Source of the DNA: CAZMZF01 sp964570765
GTDB taxonomy: Bacteria > Zixibacteria > MSB-5A5 > RBG-16-43-9
Assembly (NCBI GenBank): GCA_964570765.1
Contig: CAZMZF010000006.1
Span: 50,209 to 114,208 of the forward strand
Length of the DNA: 64,000 bases
Direction of reading: 5' to 3'
Shown here: in pieces, positions 33,304 to 41,199 of the stretch
Position numbering within the stretch: position 1 is the stretch's first letter
How the letters are laid out: each line of letters begins with the position of its first letter
Notes under the pieces: model-generated
Seen by the model: the letters and a program-made list of their open reading frames with translations, nothing else
Database searches by the model: none
What the model was told of the DNA's origin: nothing
Made by a program: the position numbers and the translations under genes

Positions 33304-35553
33304 TTATAATCCTATCTTCTTTAGTAACGATTTGAACCTCGGCTCCGAGTGGAGATTATCAAACATTGGGAAAACTTTCAGGGTAATAATCCAGTGGTCT
33401 TTCTCCTGGTAAGCCTTTTCTAACCATTCGAATGCCTGCTCATTTTTACCAAGACATAGGTAATTTAAGGCTATACTCAACGGAGAGATGTATTTCTTAT
33501 TCGAGAGCTCAACTACGCTGTCCAGTACTTTCTTCCCTTGCTCTTTGTTGCCCTGTTTTGAATATACCGCTCCTAGCCACCCCAGATTTGGTGAATCATC
33601 ACCTCCTGAAAGCTCTATCCCCTTGTGCATTTCTGCAACAGCCTCGTTATATAAACCTTTTGACGCGTATGTCATACCGAGAAACATATGAGTTACAGCA
33701 GAGTTTGGTTCCATCTCAAGAGCCCTTTGATACTGAGCTATTGCGTCATCATACTTGCGGGCAAGCCAGTAAAAAGCTGCCAGATTGGCGCCCACAATAG
33801 GAGACAAAGGATCAAGCTTCAGGGCTCGTCTACCCATTGCGACAGACTCGTCATATCTTCCCGTAAGCGCTAAGGATTCCGCATACCATTGATATGCTGT
33901 GGCGTAAGTTGGATTAAGCTCTAGGGCTCTCTTGTATTCCCTCTCAGCAGCTAACCAGTCCCAATCGTAATACATTTTGATATATGCCAGAGAGGTATGA
34001 GCTTCAGCCAGGTTTTCATCTATTTTTAATGCCTTCTCTGCTGCTGCTTTTGCTTTTGGATAAGCCTCTATGGGAGGGAGATAATCATAATGTCCAAGCA
34101 TACTGTAACAATCAGCTATTCCTGCATAGGCCAGAGCGTAAGTGGGGTCTTTTTCGATAGCTATATTAAAATAATTAAGACCTTTCAGAAATCCTTCACT
34201 TGTCCTTTTATTCCAGAAGTAGCGACCTTTTAAATAAAGGTCATAGGCTTCAAGATTATCCGTATAACGCCTTAGTAGAAAAGCTTTTTCCTTCATTAGA
34301 AGTTTAACCTTTAACATATCCACAATTGCTATGGAGATTTCATCCTGTATAGCAAAGATATCTTCCGGACAGCACATTTCACTTACATTACGGTCATATT
34401 TCTCAGACCAGAGGTGGTATCCATCGGCTACATTTATAAGTTGGACCGTGATACGTACACGGTTTCCTATCTTCCGCACACTACCTTCTAACAAAGTTTC
34501 TACGTTCAACTTTTTTCCTATTTCACGGATATCCTCATGTTTTCCCTTGAAGACAAAAGCTGAAGTCCGGGCAACAACGCGCAAACCCTCTATATGGGAG
34601 AGAGCATTGATTATCTCTTCAGCTACACCACCACAGAAATACTCCTGCTCCGGGTCAGCGCTCACATTGATAAATGGTAGAACAGCTATGGAAGGCTGAG
34701 GTCTTTCCATTGAAGAAACTACTTGGGCAGTCAATGTCTCAAGTCCTTTTATAATTTTTATTAAATCAGCTCGTAATTCATCCACGCTTTGATAACGCAT
34801 TTCCCGCTTCTTCGCTAATGCCCTATCAACTATTCTCTGCAACCCTTCTGGAATACCCCCATTATATTTTTCTAATGGTTCCGGTGTATCATTTATTATA
34901 GAATAAATTATAGTAGCTTCATAATCACCTCTGAAGGGTAGTTGTCCGGTTATCGCCTCATACAAGACTACCTCAAATGAGAAGATATCTGAACGCTGGT
35001 CAATCTCCAACCCCTGAATTTGCTCCGGGGACATATATTGTATTGTCCCTAAAGTTGTTCCAGCTATGGTCAAACCAGACACACCTTTGAGCTTAGCCAA
35101 TCCAAAATCCATTATCTTGATTAAGCCTTCTTCGGTAACCATTATATTATCTGACTTAATATCCCGATGAACTATCCCCTTCTTGTGAGCTATATTTAAT
35201 CCTTCTGCAATCTGAGTAGCGATCTCTAAAACTTCTTTCAGTGATGGAGTTTTATCCTTAATCAGCTTTTTAAGAGATTTACCCTCGACATATTCCATAC
35301 AGATGAAGCATTCACCCTCCACTTCGTCTATCTCATAAATAGTGGTGATATTGGTGTGATTCAACGCTGACGCTGCTTTGGCTTCATGCGCAAACCTAGT
35401 CTTGGCTTCTTCGTCACACAGAAGATGTTTGGGAAGAAACTTCAAAGCTACGACTCTATCAAGCTTTATATCCTGAGCTTTATAGACCACACCCATCCCA
35501 CCCTCGCCGAGCTTTTCTAAAATCTTATAATGTGAGATGGTTTTACCAATCAT
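33304..35553 (-). CDS. Ser/Thr protein kinase with FlgO/TolB-N-like domain and TPRs (kinase 3)
   Basis: 749 residues, no evident membrane helix after the kinase domain. Kinase motifs intact except that subdomain IX reads DIFSFEVVLYE where its four relatives have DIFSFG or DIWSLG: Glu replaces a strongly conserved Gly. Then PSIAVLPFINVSADPEQEYF and TPRs. A short insertion, EMCCPED, precedes IFAIQDEIS. Directly upstream of kinase 2 in the same operon. Whether the Gly-to-Glu change weakens activity is unknown. Confidence 0.9.
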   Translation of the reverse strand: MIGKTISHYKILEKLGEGGMGVVYKAQDIKLDRVVALKFLPKHLLCDEEAKTRFAHEAKAASALNHTNITTIYEIDEVEGECFICMEYVEGKSLKKLIKDKTPSLKEVLEIATQIAEGLNIAHKKGIVHRDIKSDNIMVTEEGLIKIMDFGLAKLKGVSGLTIAGTTLGTIQYMSPEQIQGLEIDQRSDIFSFEVVLYEAITGQLPFRGDYEATIIYSIINDTPEPLEKYNGGIPEGLQRIVDRALAKKREMRYQSVDELRADLIKIIKGLETLTAQVVSSMERPQPSIAVLPFINVSADPEQEYFCGGVAEEIINALSHIEGLRVVARTSAFVFKGKHEDIREIGKKLNVETLLEGSVRKIGNRVRITVQLINVADGYHLWSEKYDRNVSEMCCPEDIFAIQDEISIAIVDMLKVKLLMKEKAFLLRRYTDNLEAYDLYLKGRYFWNKRTSEGFLKGLNYFNIAIEKDPTYALAYAGIADCYSMLGHYDYLPPIEAYPKAKAAAEKALKIDENLAEAHTSLAYIKMYYDWDWLAAEREYKRALELNPTYATAYQWYAESLALTGRYDESVAMGRRALKLDPLSPIVGANLAAFYWLARKYDDAIAQYQRALEMEPNSAVTHMFLGMTYASKGLYNEAVAEMHKGIELSGGDDSPNLGWLGAVYSKQGNKEQGKKVLDSVVELSNKKYISPLSIALNYLCLGKNEQAFEWLEKAYQEKDHWIITLKVFPMFDNLHSEPRFKSLLKKIGL

Positions 35554-35573
35554 TTTTAAATATTCTCTTTATA

Positions 35574-35657
35574 GAACTCATCCCCTAACCCCTTCTCTTA
35601 AAAATAGAAGGGGGTATAAGTCCCTCTCTTCTCAAGAGAGGGATTTAGGGTGAGTTC
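35574..35657 (-). mobile_element. 85-bp double-hairpin element, copy 3
   Basis: Minus strand GAACTCACCC to GATGAGTTC with both inner hairpins. It lies between kinase 4 and kinase 3, directly after a kinase-start remnant (35661-35684) and 20 bp before the real start of kinase 3. Confidence 0.7.
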
Positions 35658-35660
35658 GCA

Positions 35661-35684
35661 ATGTGATATCGTTTTCCCGATCAT
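35661..35684 (-). pseudogene. remnant of a kinase 5' end (MIGKTISH)
   Basis: ATG ATC GGG AAA ACG ATA TCA CAT; its ATGA overlaps the TGA stop of kinase 4. Against the true start of kinase 3 it differs at four positions, all synonymous third bases. It then runs into the 85-bp element. Confidence 0.65.
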
Positions 35685-37909
35685 TTTTCCAATCCTATCT
35701 TCTTAAGCAGCACCTCATAACGGGGATCAGAGCGCAGACTATCCATAAAGGGAGCGGTTTTGAGAGTAGCCATCCAAGACTCTCGCTCATCATAAGCCTT
35801 ATCCAGGTATTCAAATGCTTGATCCTTCTTACCCAGTCCACCATAGATCAGCGCTTTGTATAAAGACGAAACATACCTTTTTTTTGATAGTTCATTCAAT
35901 TCATCAAGCATTTTTAGCGCTTCATCTGTTTGTCCCGACAGAGCATAGGCTAATCCAAGATGCCCTATTCCGATTGGGCTGTTCATGGATAGCGCCACGA
36001 ACCTTTTCAAAGATGCAATCGCTTCTTTCCACATTTCCTTGCCAACAAAGTTAAATCCCTGAAAAAGATAGGCTAAGGAGAAGTTCGGGTCCATCTCGAG
36101 CGTTCTTCGATATTGATCTAATGCTTCATCATACTGGCGCGCCCAATACAATCCAAGTCCTACAACTGTGCTTATCATCAGGGAAAGGGGATCCAACTCA
36201 AGAGCCCGTTTCAATAATATCGATGCTTCATCTAATCGTTCCATTGGTGCTAAAGACACCGCGTACCATTCGTACCCTGTCGCATAGTTTGGATTGAGAT
36301 TAAGGGCACGCTTGAATTCCTCTTCAGCACCAACCCAGTCCCAGTCATAGAACGTTCGAATCCAACCCATTGAGGTATGAGCCTCGGCGAACTTGTCATC
36401 AATCTCCAAAGCTTTCTCCGCGGCAGTTCTTGCTCGCGGATAGGCCTCTTTTGGAGGAAGCCAGCCAAAATGCCCTAACAAGATATAACAGTCAGCCATT
36501 CCTACATAGGCCAGTGCGTAGAGTGGGTCCTTTTCAATAGCTTGCTGAAAGAACTCAATCCCCTTTTGTAGTCCTCCTTCATAGCGTCTGTTCCAGAAAT
36601 AACGGCCCTTCAAATACAGGTTATAAGCTTCCTGGTTTTCGGTAAACCGCTTCACCAGTTTCGCTTTCTCTTCTTTTAAAAGCTTCACCTTTAATCTGTC
36701 CACAATTGCCAGAGATATTTCATCCTGTATTGCAAAGATGTCTTCTATGTTTCTATCGTATTTATCTGACCAGAGATGATAGCCGTCAGCTACATTAATA
36801 AGCTGGGCGGTAATGCGCACCCTGTTTCCCGCTTTCCGTACACTCCCTTCAAGCAAGTTCTCCACATTCAGCTTCCTGCCAATCTCGCGGATATCTATTT
36901 CCTTACCTCTGAACGAAAAAGACGAAGTTCGAGCAACTACGCGCAAACCTTCCAACTGCGTGAGCGCATTGATGATCTCCTCTGCCATTCCATCACAGAA
37001 GTACTCCTGCTCTTTATCTGCACTTAAATTAGTAAACGGTAGCACTGCGATGGAAGGCTGAGGTTTTCCTGTCGGAGCAAACACACCTAACATTTCAAGT
37101 TCCTTTCTCTTTTTTGCTAAATCAATCCTTAAATCATCCACATTCTGATAACGCACCTCCCGGTTTTTCTCCAGTGCCTTATCTATTATTATCTGCAGCC
37201 CTTCCGGAACATTCCTTTCATACCTTGCCAATGGCTCTGGTGTTTCATTTAAAATAGAATAAATTATCGCCGCAGGATGCTCTCCCTTAAAGGGAAGTTG
37301 AGCGGTTATCATCTCATATAAAACCACACCAAAAGAAAAAATGTCTGAACGCTGATCCAGCTCAATTCCTTGTGCTTGTTCCGGGGACATATAAGCTATT
37401 GTGCCAACCGTAGAACCTGTCTGGGTTAACCCAGAAGCTCCTCTGAGTTTGGCTAATCCAAAATCCATTATCTTGACCAGACCCTCGTTAGCCACCATTA
37501 TGTTATCTGATTTGATATCCCGGTGAATAATACCTTTTCTGTGAGCGATATTCAGACCGTCTGCTATTTGAATGGCTATATCCAGAACTTCCTTTAGAGT
37601 AAAAGTTTTTTCTTTCAAAAACTGTTTTATGGATTTCCCCTCGATGAACTCCATCGCAATAAAACATTCATCCTCAACTTCATCTATCTCATAAATTGTA
37701 GTGATATTGGTGTGATTTAGTGCAGACGCAGCTTTGGCTTCATGCTCAAACCTTGTCTTGGCCTCTAAATCACAAAGAAGGTGAGGAGACAAGAACTTCA
37801 AAGCCACAATCCGATCCAGCTTGGTGTCCTGGGCTTTATAGACCACACCCATACCACCCTCGCCCAGCTTTTCTAAGATTTTGTAATGGGAAATTATTTT
37901 GTCAATCAT
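35681..37909 (-). CDS. Ser/Thr protein kinase with FlgO/TolB-N-like domain and TPRs (kinase 4)
   Basis: 742 residues from ATG 37909 (MIDKIISHYKILEKLGEGG). The longer frame to 38020 would translate the repeat element and is rejected. Intact kinase motifs, no clear membrane helix, PSIAVLPFTNLSADKEQEYF domain at about 300-430, TPRs to the end. About 60-70% alike to kinase 3 by eye over the whole length, so the two arose by recent duplication. Confidence 0.9.
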   Translation of the reverse strand: MIDKIISHYKILEKLGEGGMGVVYKAQDTKLDRIVALKFLSPHLLCDLEAKTRFEHEAKAASALNHTNITTIYEIDEVEDECFIAMEFIEGKSIKQFLKEKTFTLKEVLDIAIQIADGLNIAHRKGIIHRDIKSDNIMVANEGLVKIMDFGLAKLRGASGLTQTGSTVGTIAYMSPEQAQGIELDQRSDIFSFGVVLYEMITAQLPFKGEHPAAIIYSILNETPEPLARYERNVPEGLQIIIDKALEKNREVRYQNVDDLRIDLAKKRKELEMLGVFAPTGKPQPSIAVLPFTNLSADKEQEYFCDGMAEEIINALTQLEGLRVVARTSSFSFRGKEIDIREIGRKLNVENLLEGSVRKAGNRVRITAQLINVADGYHLWSDKYDRNIEDIFAIQDEISLAIVDRLKVKLLKEEKAKLVKRFTENQEAYNLYLKGRYFWNRRYEGGLQKGIEFFQQAIEKDPLYALAYVGMADCYILLGHFGWLPPKEAYPRARTAAEKALEIDDKFAEAHTSMGWIRTFYDWDWVGAEEEFKRALNLNPNYATGYEWYAVSLAPMERLDEASILLKRALELDPLSLMISTVVGLGLYWARQYDEALDQYRRTLEMDPNFSLAYLFQGFNFVGKEMWKEAIASLKRFVALSMNSPIGIGHLGLAYALSGQTDEALKMLDELNELSKKRYVSSLYKALIYGGLGKKDQAFEYLDKAYDERESWMATLKTAPFMDSLRSDPRYEVLLKKIGLEK

Positions 37910-37933
37910 TAGATTTTTCTTCTCGTCGTTTTC

Positions 37934-38018
37934 GAACTCATCCCCCACCCCCTTCTCTTTGTAAGAGAAGGGGAGTTTGAGTCCCTCTCTTCCTAAGAGA
38001 GGGATTAAGGGTGATTTC
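37934..38018 (-). mobile_element. 85-bp double-hairpin element, copy 4
   Basis: Minus strand GAAATCACCC to GATGAGTTC; hairpins CCCTCTCTTaggAAGAGAGGG and CCCTTCTCTTacaAAGAGAAGGG. It sits between the kinase-start remnant at 38022-38045 and the true start of kinase 4, 25 bp away. Confidence 0.7.
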
Positions 38019-38021
38019 ATT

Positions 38022-38045
38022 ATGAGAAATTATTTTTCCAATCAT
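38022..38045 (-). pseudogene. remnant of a kinase 5' end (MIGKIISH)
   Basis: ATG ATT GGA AAA ATA ATT TCT CAT, starting four bases after the stop of kinase 5 and running straight into the 85-bp element. The real kinase 4 start has GAC instead of GGA and TCC instead of TCT. Confidence 0.65.
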
Positions 38046-38049
38046 AAAC

Positions 38050-40650
38050 TCACTTCACCTCAGGGTCGAAATTCTCCATTAGCCAGGCATCTGATTGGGT
38101 TTCAGATATTGTGCAAATTATCTTCTTTCCGTCCGGAGACATACTGATGGCACCAATCTTTTCAAAAGGGAGAGTCAAAAATGTTTTGGCTTCACCACTA
38201 CTCACAGGTATCATTAATATCTCTGAAGGTTTTTCGGCATCATTCAAACTATAAACCCAATTCCCGTTTGATGACCACCCTATCGGAAAAATGAATCCAG
38301 GATGCAGTAAAACTTGAGAAGAATCCTGCAGGGATATGATCCAAAGTCCGCGGACTGGCCTGCGATTCCAATATACTGCAACTTTCTTCCCATCTGGTGA
38401 ATACTCTGGATTAAACAACCAGCCAACGGAATCGTTTTTAACTAAAGGTTTTTCCTCATCTGTATTTGGATTGAGAAAATAAAAGTTTCTATTCCCCGGT
38501 CTCTGATAAAGAATTTCAGAGCCAGGAGCCCAAGTGAGTCTAAAAGTTGTAGACAACTCGCTCTTATTGAAAACAACAGGGGTTCCCCCACTTGCATTGA
38601 CCTTCCACACCTTCGGAGCACCAGTTTGATTAGAGCCAAAAGCAATCTTTTTTCCATCTGGAGACCAGACTGGACCGTAGTTGTCCCAATGGAGAAAAGT
38701 TAGTTGCTGGATTTGGCCACCTTCTATCGGCATAACGAAGATATTAGACTCAGATGGTTCTCCTACACTAAAGGCAATTTTTTTTCCATCCGGAGAAATA
38801 CTCGGAGAAGCGAACGAAGAGGTACCTGTGGTTAGCTGTTTTGTTTTAATAGTTTTTGTATCTCCTTTACCCTCATAAGTCGCCAGCCAGAGATTTGAGA
38901 AAGACTGCACCCGGGTATAAAGCAATTGCTTGTTATCTCTCGAAAGTGTAAACCAACTGCCAGCCTGTAAGCCGGTCTGTGCTGGAATTGGAGTTCCTTT
39001 CACTTTTCCAGTCTTTGTGTCAATTCTTATTTTCATTAAATCCGCTGTTTGGCCCTGCGAACGTAAATAATAGATAGCATCCCCCTTTGAATCCCAGCGT
39101 GGAGAAAAAAGATAAAAGCTATCTTCTACAATCTTATATTGCTGGGTTCCGTCAGTTGTAATTGTCCAAATGGTAACGTACTTCTCTCCTTCCGTAACAA
39201 ATAATAGCCGATTCCCTGCCGGGGACCAATCAATATCTTTAAACCATATATAAGACCCTTTAAGTGAGATTGAAGTTGTATCACCGTTGGATTTATTCCA
39301 GAACCAGATGCGTTTTTGTGATGTGTAACCTCCAGCAAAGCGAGAACCATCCGGAGACCAACTTACATAAGGAAAGTACCCCATCTTTCGAGAAGTTCCA
39401 CCAAGTCGAGGTACGATATAGGAGCCCAGAACGGAATCATTATAAGCGGAAATCAGTATTTCAGAACCATCAGGAGACCATTCCAATTGAAATATACGCT
39501 GGTCCTTGAATACCTCAAGGGGTTGCCCGCCAGTTAAATCTTGCACTAATACCTTCTTTTCGGTTCGAGATATTTCAGAAACATAAGCCACGAATTTGCC
39601 ATCCGGAGAAATAGAGGGAAACCAAACTTTTCCAGTAAAGGTAATTTGCCGATGGGTGGGTTGAATTTGTTTGAATGACTCTTTTCTAATGAATTTATTG
39701 AAAAAAATCGAAATAATAGCAAGAATAATCATTACTACTGCCAATGTTCCATAAATTAGCCGTCTGCTTTGTGCTTTTTTTCTTTCTCTATCTTCAGGTA
39801 ACTGGAATTTTTGGGGTGTTTTGGGCAAAACTTTGTCAGTATCCCTTTTTAATCTACGCAAATCAACTAACATCTCTTCTACGTGCTGATAACGGTCATC
39901 TTTTTTCTTTTCCAGCGCCTTAGAGACAATGCGTTCCAATTCCATTGGCACACCAGTGCGTAAACCGGTCATTGGCTCAGGCTCTTCATTCATAATGGAA
40001 TAAATTACTGCTTGCTCATATTCGCTCTTAAAGGGCAATTGTCCTGTTACTATCTCATACAAAACAACCCCCAAAGACCAAATGTCTGTTCGCTGGTCAG
40101 TTTTTTCTCCTTTCGCCTGCTCGGGTGACATATAAGGCATAGTGCCCATTGTAGCCCCGGTTTTAGTAAGCCTGGTCTGTCCGGCTAACTTGGCTAAGCC
40201 GAAATCCATTATTTTCGCTTGACCTTTTGAGGTTATCATAATATTGCCACTTTTGATATCCCGATGAACAATCCCTTTCTCGTGCGCCTGTTGTAAACCA
40301 TCTGCAACCTGAATGGCTAGGTCTATGGCTTCATCTATTTTCAATGGAGTTAATTCGATTCTCTGTTTTAGGTTTTGCCCCTCAATGTAAGCCATGGAGA
40401 TAAAGCATTCATCTTCAACTTCATCTATCTCAAAAACTGTGCAGATATTGGGATGGTCTAAGGCAGATGCGGCTTTGGCTTCATTAGCAAATCTTTGCTT
40501 GGATTCTTCATCACACAAAAGGGATTTTGGCAGAAACTTTAACGCCACAATTCTATCTAACTTGGTATCCTGGGCTTTATAGACCACACCCATTCCACCC
40601 TCACCCAGTTTTTCCAAGATTTTGTAATGTGAAATGGTTTTACCAATCAT
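38050..40650 (-). CDS. Ser/Thr protein kinase with TM helix and TolB/WD40-like beta-propeller (kinase 5)
   Basis: 866 residues from ATG 40650, which has GGAGG eight bases upstream; the 17 extra upstream codons come from repeat sequence. Kinase domain complete (GEGGMG, HRDIKSGN, DFG). Membrane helix near 293-315 (GTLAVVMIILAIISIFF). The C-terminal half has at least eight SPDGK/SPDGS-type blades, as in TolB/DPP-type propellers, instead of the TPRs of its neighbours. A likely membrane receptor kinase. Confidence 0.92.
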   Translation of the reverse strand: MIGKTISHYKILEKLGEGGMGVVYKAQDTKLDRIVALKFLPKSLLCDEESKQRFANEAKAASALDHPNICTVFEIDEVEDECFISMAYIEGQNLKQRIELTPLKIDEAIDLAIQVADGLQQAHEKGIVHRDIKSGNIMITSKGQAKIMDFGLAKLAGQTRLTKTGATMGTMPYMSPEQAKGEKTDQRTDIWSLGVVLYEIVTGQLPFKSEYEQAVIYSIMNEEPEPMTGLRTGVPMELERIVSKALEKKKDDRYQHVEEMLVDLRRLKRDTDKVLPKTPQKFQLPEDRERKKAQSRRLIYGTLAVVMIILAIISIFFNKFIRKESFKQIQPTHRQITFTGKVWFPSISPDGKFVAYVSEISRTEKKVLVQDLTGGQPLEVFKDQRIFQLEWSPDGSEILISAYNDSVLGSYIVPRLGGTSRKMGYFPYVSWSPDGSRFAGGYTSQKRIWFWNKSNGDTTSISLKGSYIWFKDIDWSPAGNRLLFVTEGEKYVTIWTITTDGTQQYKIVEDSFYLFSPRWDSKGDAIYYLRSQGQTADLMKIRIDTKTGKVKGTPIPAQTGLQAGSWFTLSRDNKQLLYTRVQSFSNLWLATYEGKGDTKTIKTKQLTTGTSSFASPSISPDGKKIAFSVGEPSESNIFVMPIEGGQIQQLTFLHWDNYGPVWSPDGKKIAFGSNQTGAPKVWKVNASGGTPVVFNKSELSTTFRLTWAPGSEILYQRPGNRNFYFLNPNTDEEKPLVKNDSVGWLFNPEYSPDGKKVAVYWNRRPVRGLWIISLQDSSQVLLHPGFIFPIGWSSNGNWVYSLNDAEKPSEILMIPVSSGEAKTFLTLPFEKIGAISMSPDGKKIICTISETQSDAWLMENFDPEVK

Positions 40651-40794
40651 AGACCACACCTCCCGCTTACGCTTCAGCGGGATCCGCAAAACTGCTATCA
40701 CTCGCTAAAGAAGCGCTCGTGGGCAGTTTTGGGATGTACCCCCTTCACTCAGCTTTTCTAAGATTTTGTAATGAGAAATGGTTTTGCCAATCAT
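40649..40794 (-). pseudogene. truncated kinase start interrupted by a hairpin insert
   Basis: Minus strand 40794-40738 encodes MIGKTISHYKILEKLSEGG, the kinase N-terminus. It is then broken by ~77 bp containing two hairpins (CAAAACTGC...GCAGTTTTG and CCCGCT...AGCGGG), and resumes as GGTGTGGTCTAT (40660-40649, the GVVY codons) where it merges into the ATG of kinase 5. The ribosome binding region of kinase 5 therefore comes from old kinase coding sequence plus the insert. Confidence 0.65.
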
Positions 40795-40818
40795 AAGGCT
40801 CTTCTTCCTGTCGATCTC

Positions 40819-40903
40819 GAACTCATCCCCTAACCCCTTCTCTTACCAAGAGAAGGGGAGCGAAAGTCCCTCTCTTCTTAAGAGAGGGATTCAGGGTGAG
40901 TTC
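40819..40903 (-). mobile_element. 85-bp double-hairpin element, copy 5
   Basis: Minus strand GAACTCACCC to GATGAGTTC, both hairpins perfect. Flanked by remnant MVGKVISH (40907-40930) on one side and, 24 bp away, by remnant MIGKTISHYKILEKL (40794) on the other. Confidence 0.7.
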
Positions 40904-40906
40904 ATC

Positions 40907-40930
40907 ATGTGAAATAACTTTACCAACCAT
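40907..40930 (-). pseudogene. remnant of a kinase 5' end (MVGKVISH)
   Basis: ATG GTT GGT AAA GTT ATT TCA CAT, then GATGAACTCACC of the 85-bp element. No kinase body follows. Confidence 0.6.
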
Positions 40931-41129
40931 TGTTTATACCTGGTAGCCACAAACTTTAGTCTGCGTCAAGATATGGCATTGTCACGGACGATGCACTCCA
41001 TATCTCGCAAGCTGAAGTCCGAGAGATGGAGACTGCGTCTGGCGTAGCCACCGTAGGACTTGCACCTACCTCTAATTATTATACCCTTAATAAATTGAGA
41101 AGTTATTTGATTGTCAACTAATAAAGTAA

Positions 41130-41156
41130 CAAAACATCCGGGATAAACCCGGACAT
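41130..41156 (-). terminator. terminator of the Lon-like protease gene
   Basis: Minus strand TCCGGG-tttat-CCCGGA followed by TGTTTTGTT, about 45 bp after the stop codon. The same hairpin core recurs at 59351-59375. Confidence 0.65.
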
Positions 41157-41199
41157 TAAACTTATCTTCTTTAATTAAAATGGATAAGAGACGTTTATC

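Larger units (their letters stand above)
40795..41129. other. repeat-only region upstream of the kinase array
   Basis: Holds element copy 5, kinase-start remnant (40907-40930), a degenerate GTAGCC-palindrome (40942-40965), and sequence between 41085 and 41120 (TTAATAAATTGAGAAGTTATTTGATTGTCAACTAA) that nearly repeats 20960-20992 beside the yhaN terminator. No gene. Confidence 0.6.

Noticed and set aside
33432..33800. 122-codon plus-strand frame inside kinase 3
   Set aside because: Antisense shadow of the TPR coding sequence; no homology-like pattern of its own. The same holds for the other long antisense frames in the kinases, pepA, yhaN and the dockerin gene.
37910..38020. N-terminal extension of kinase 4 (37 residues)
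   Set aside because: It translates the 85-bp repeat element; the conserved MI(G/D)K start is at 37909.
30368..40650. Phage- or island-like origin of the kinase array
   Set aside because: No integrase, transposase or tRNA-associated attachment site seen; codon use matches the neighbours.
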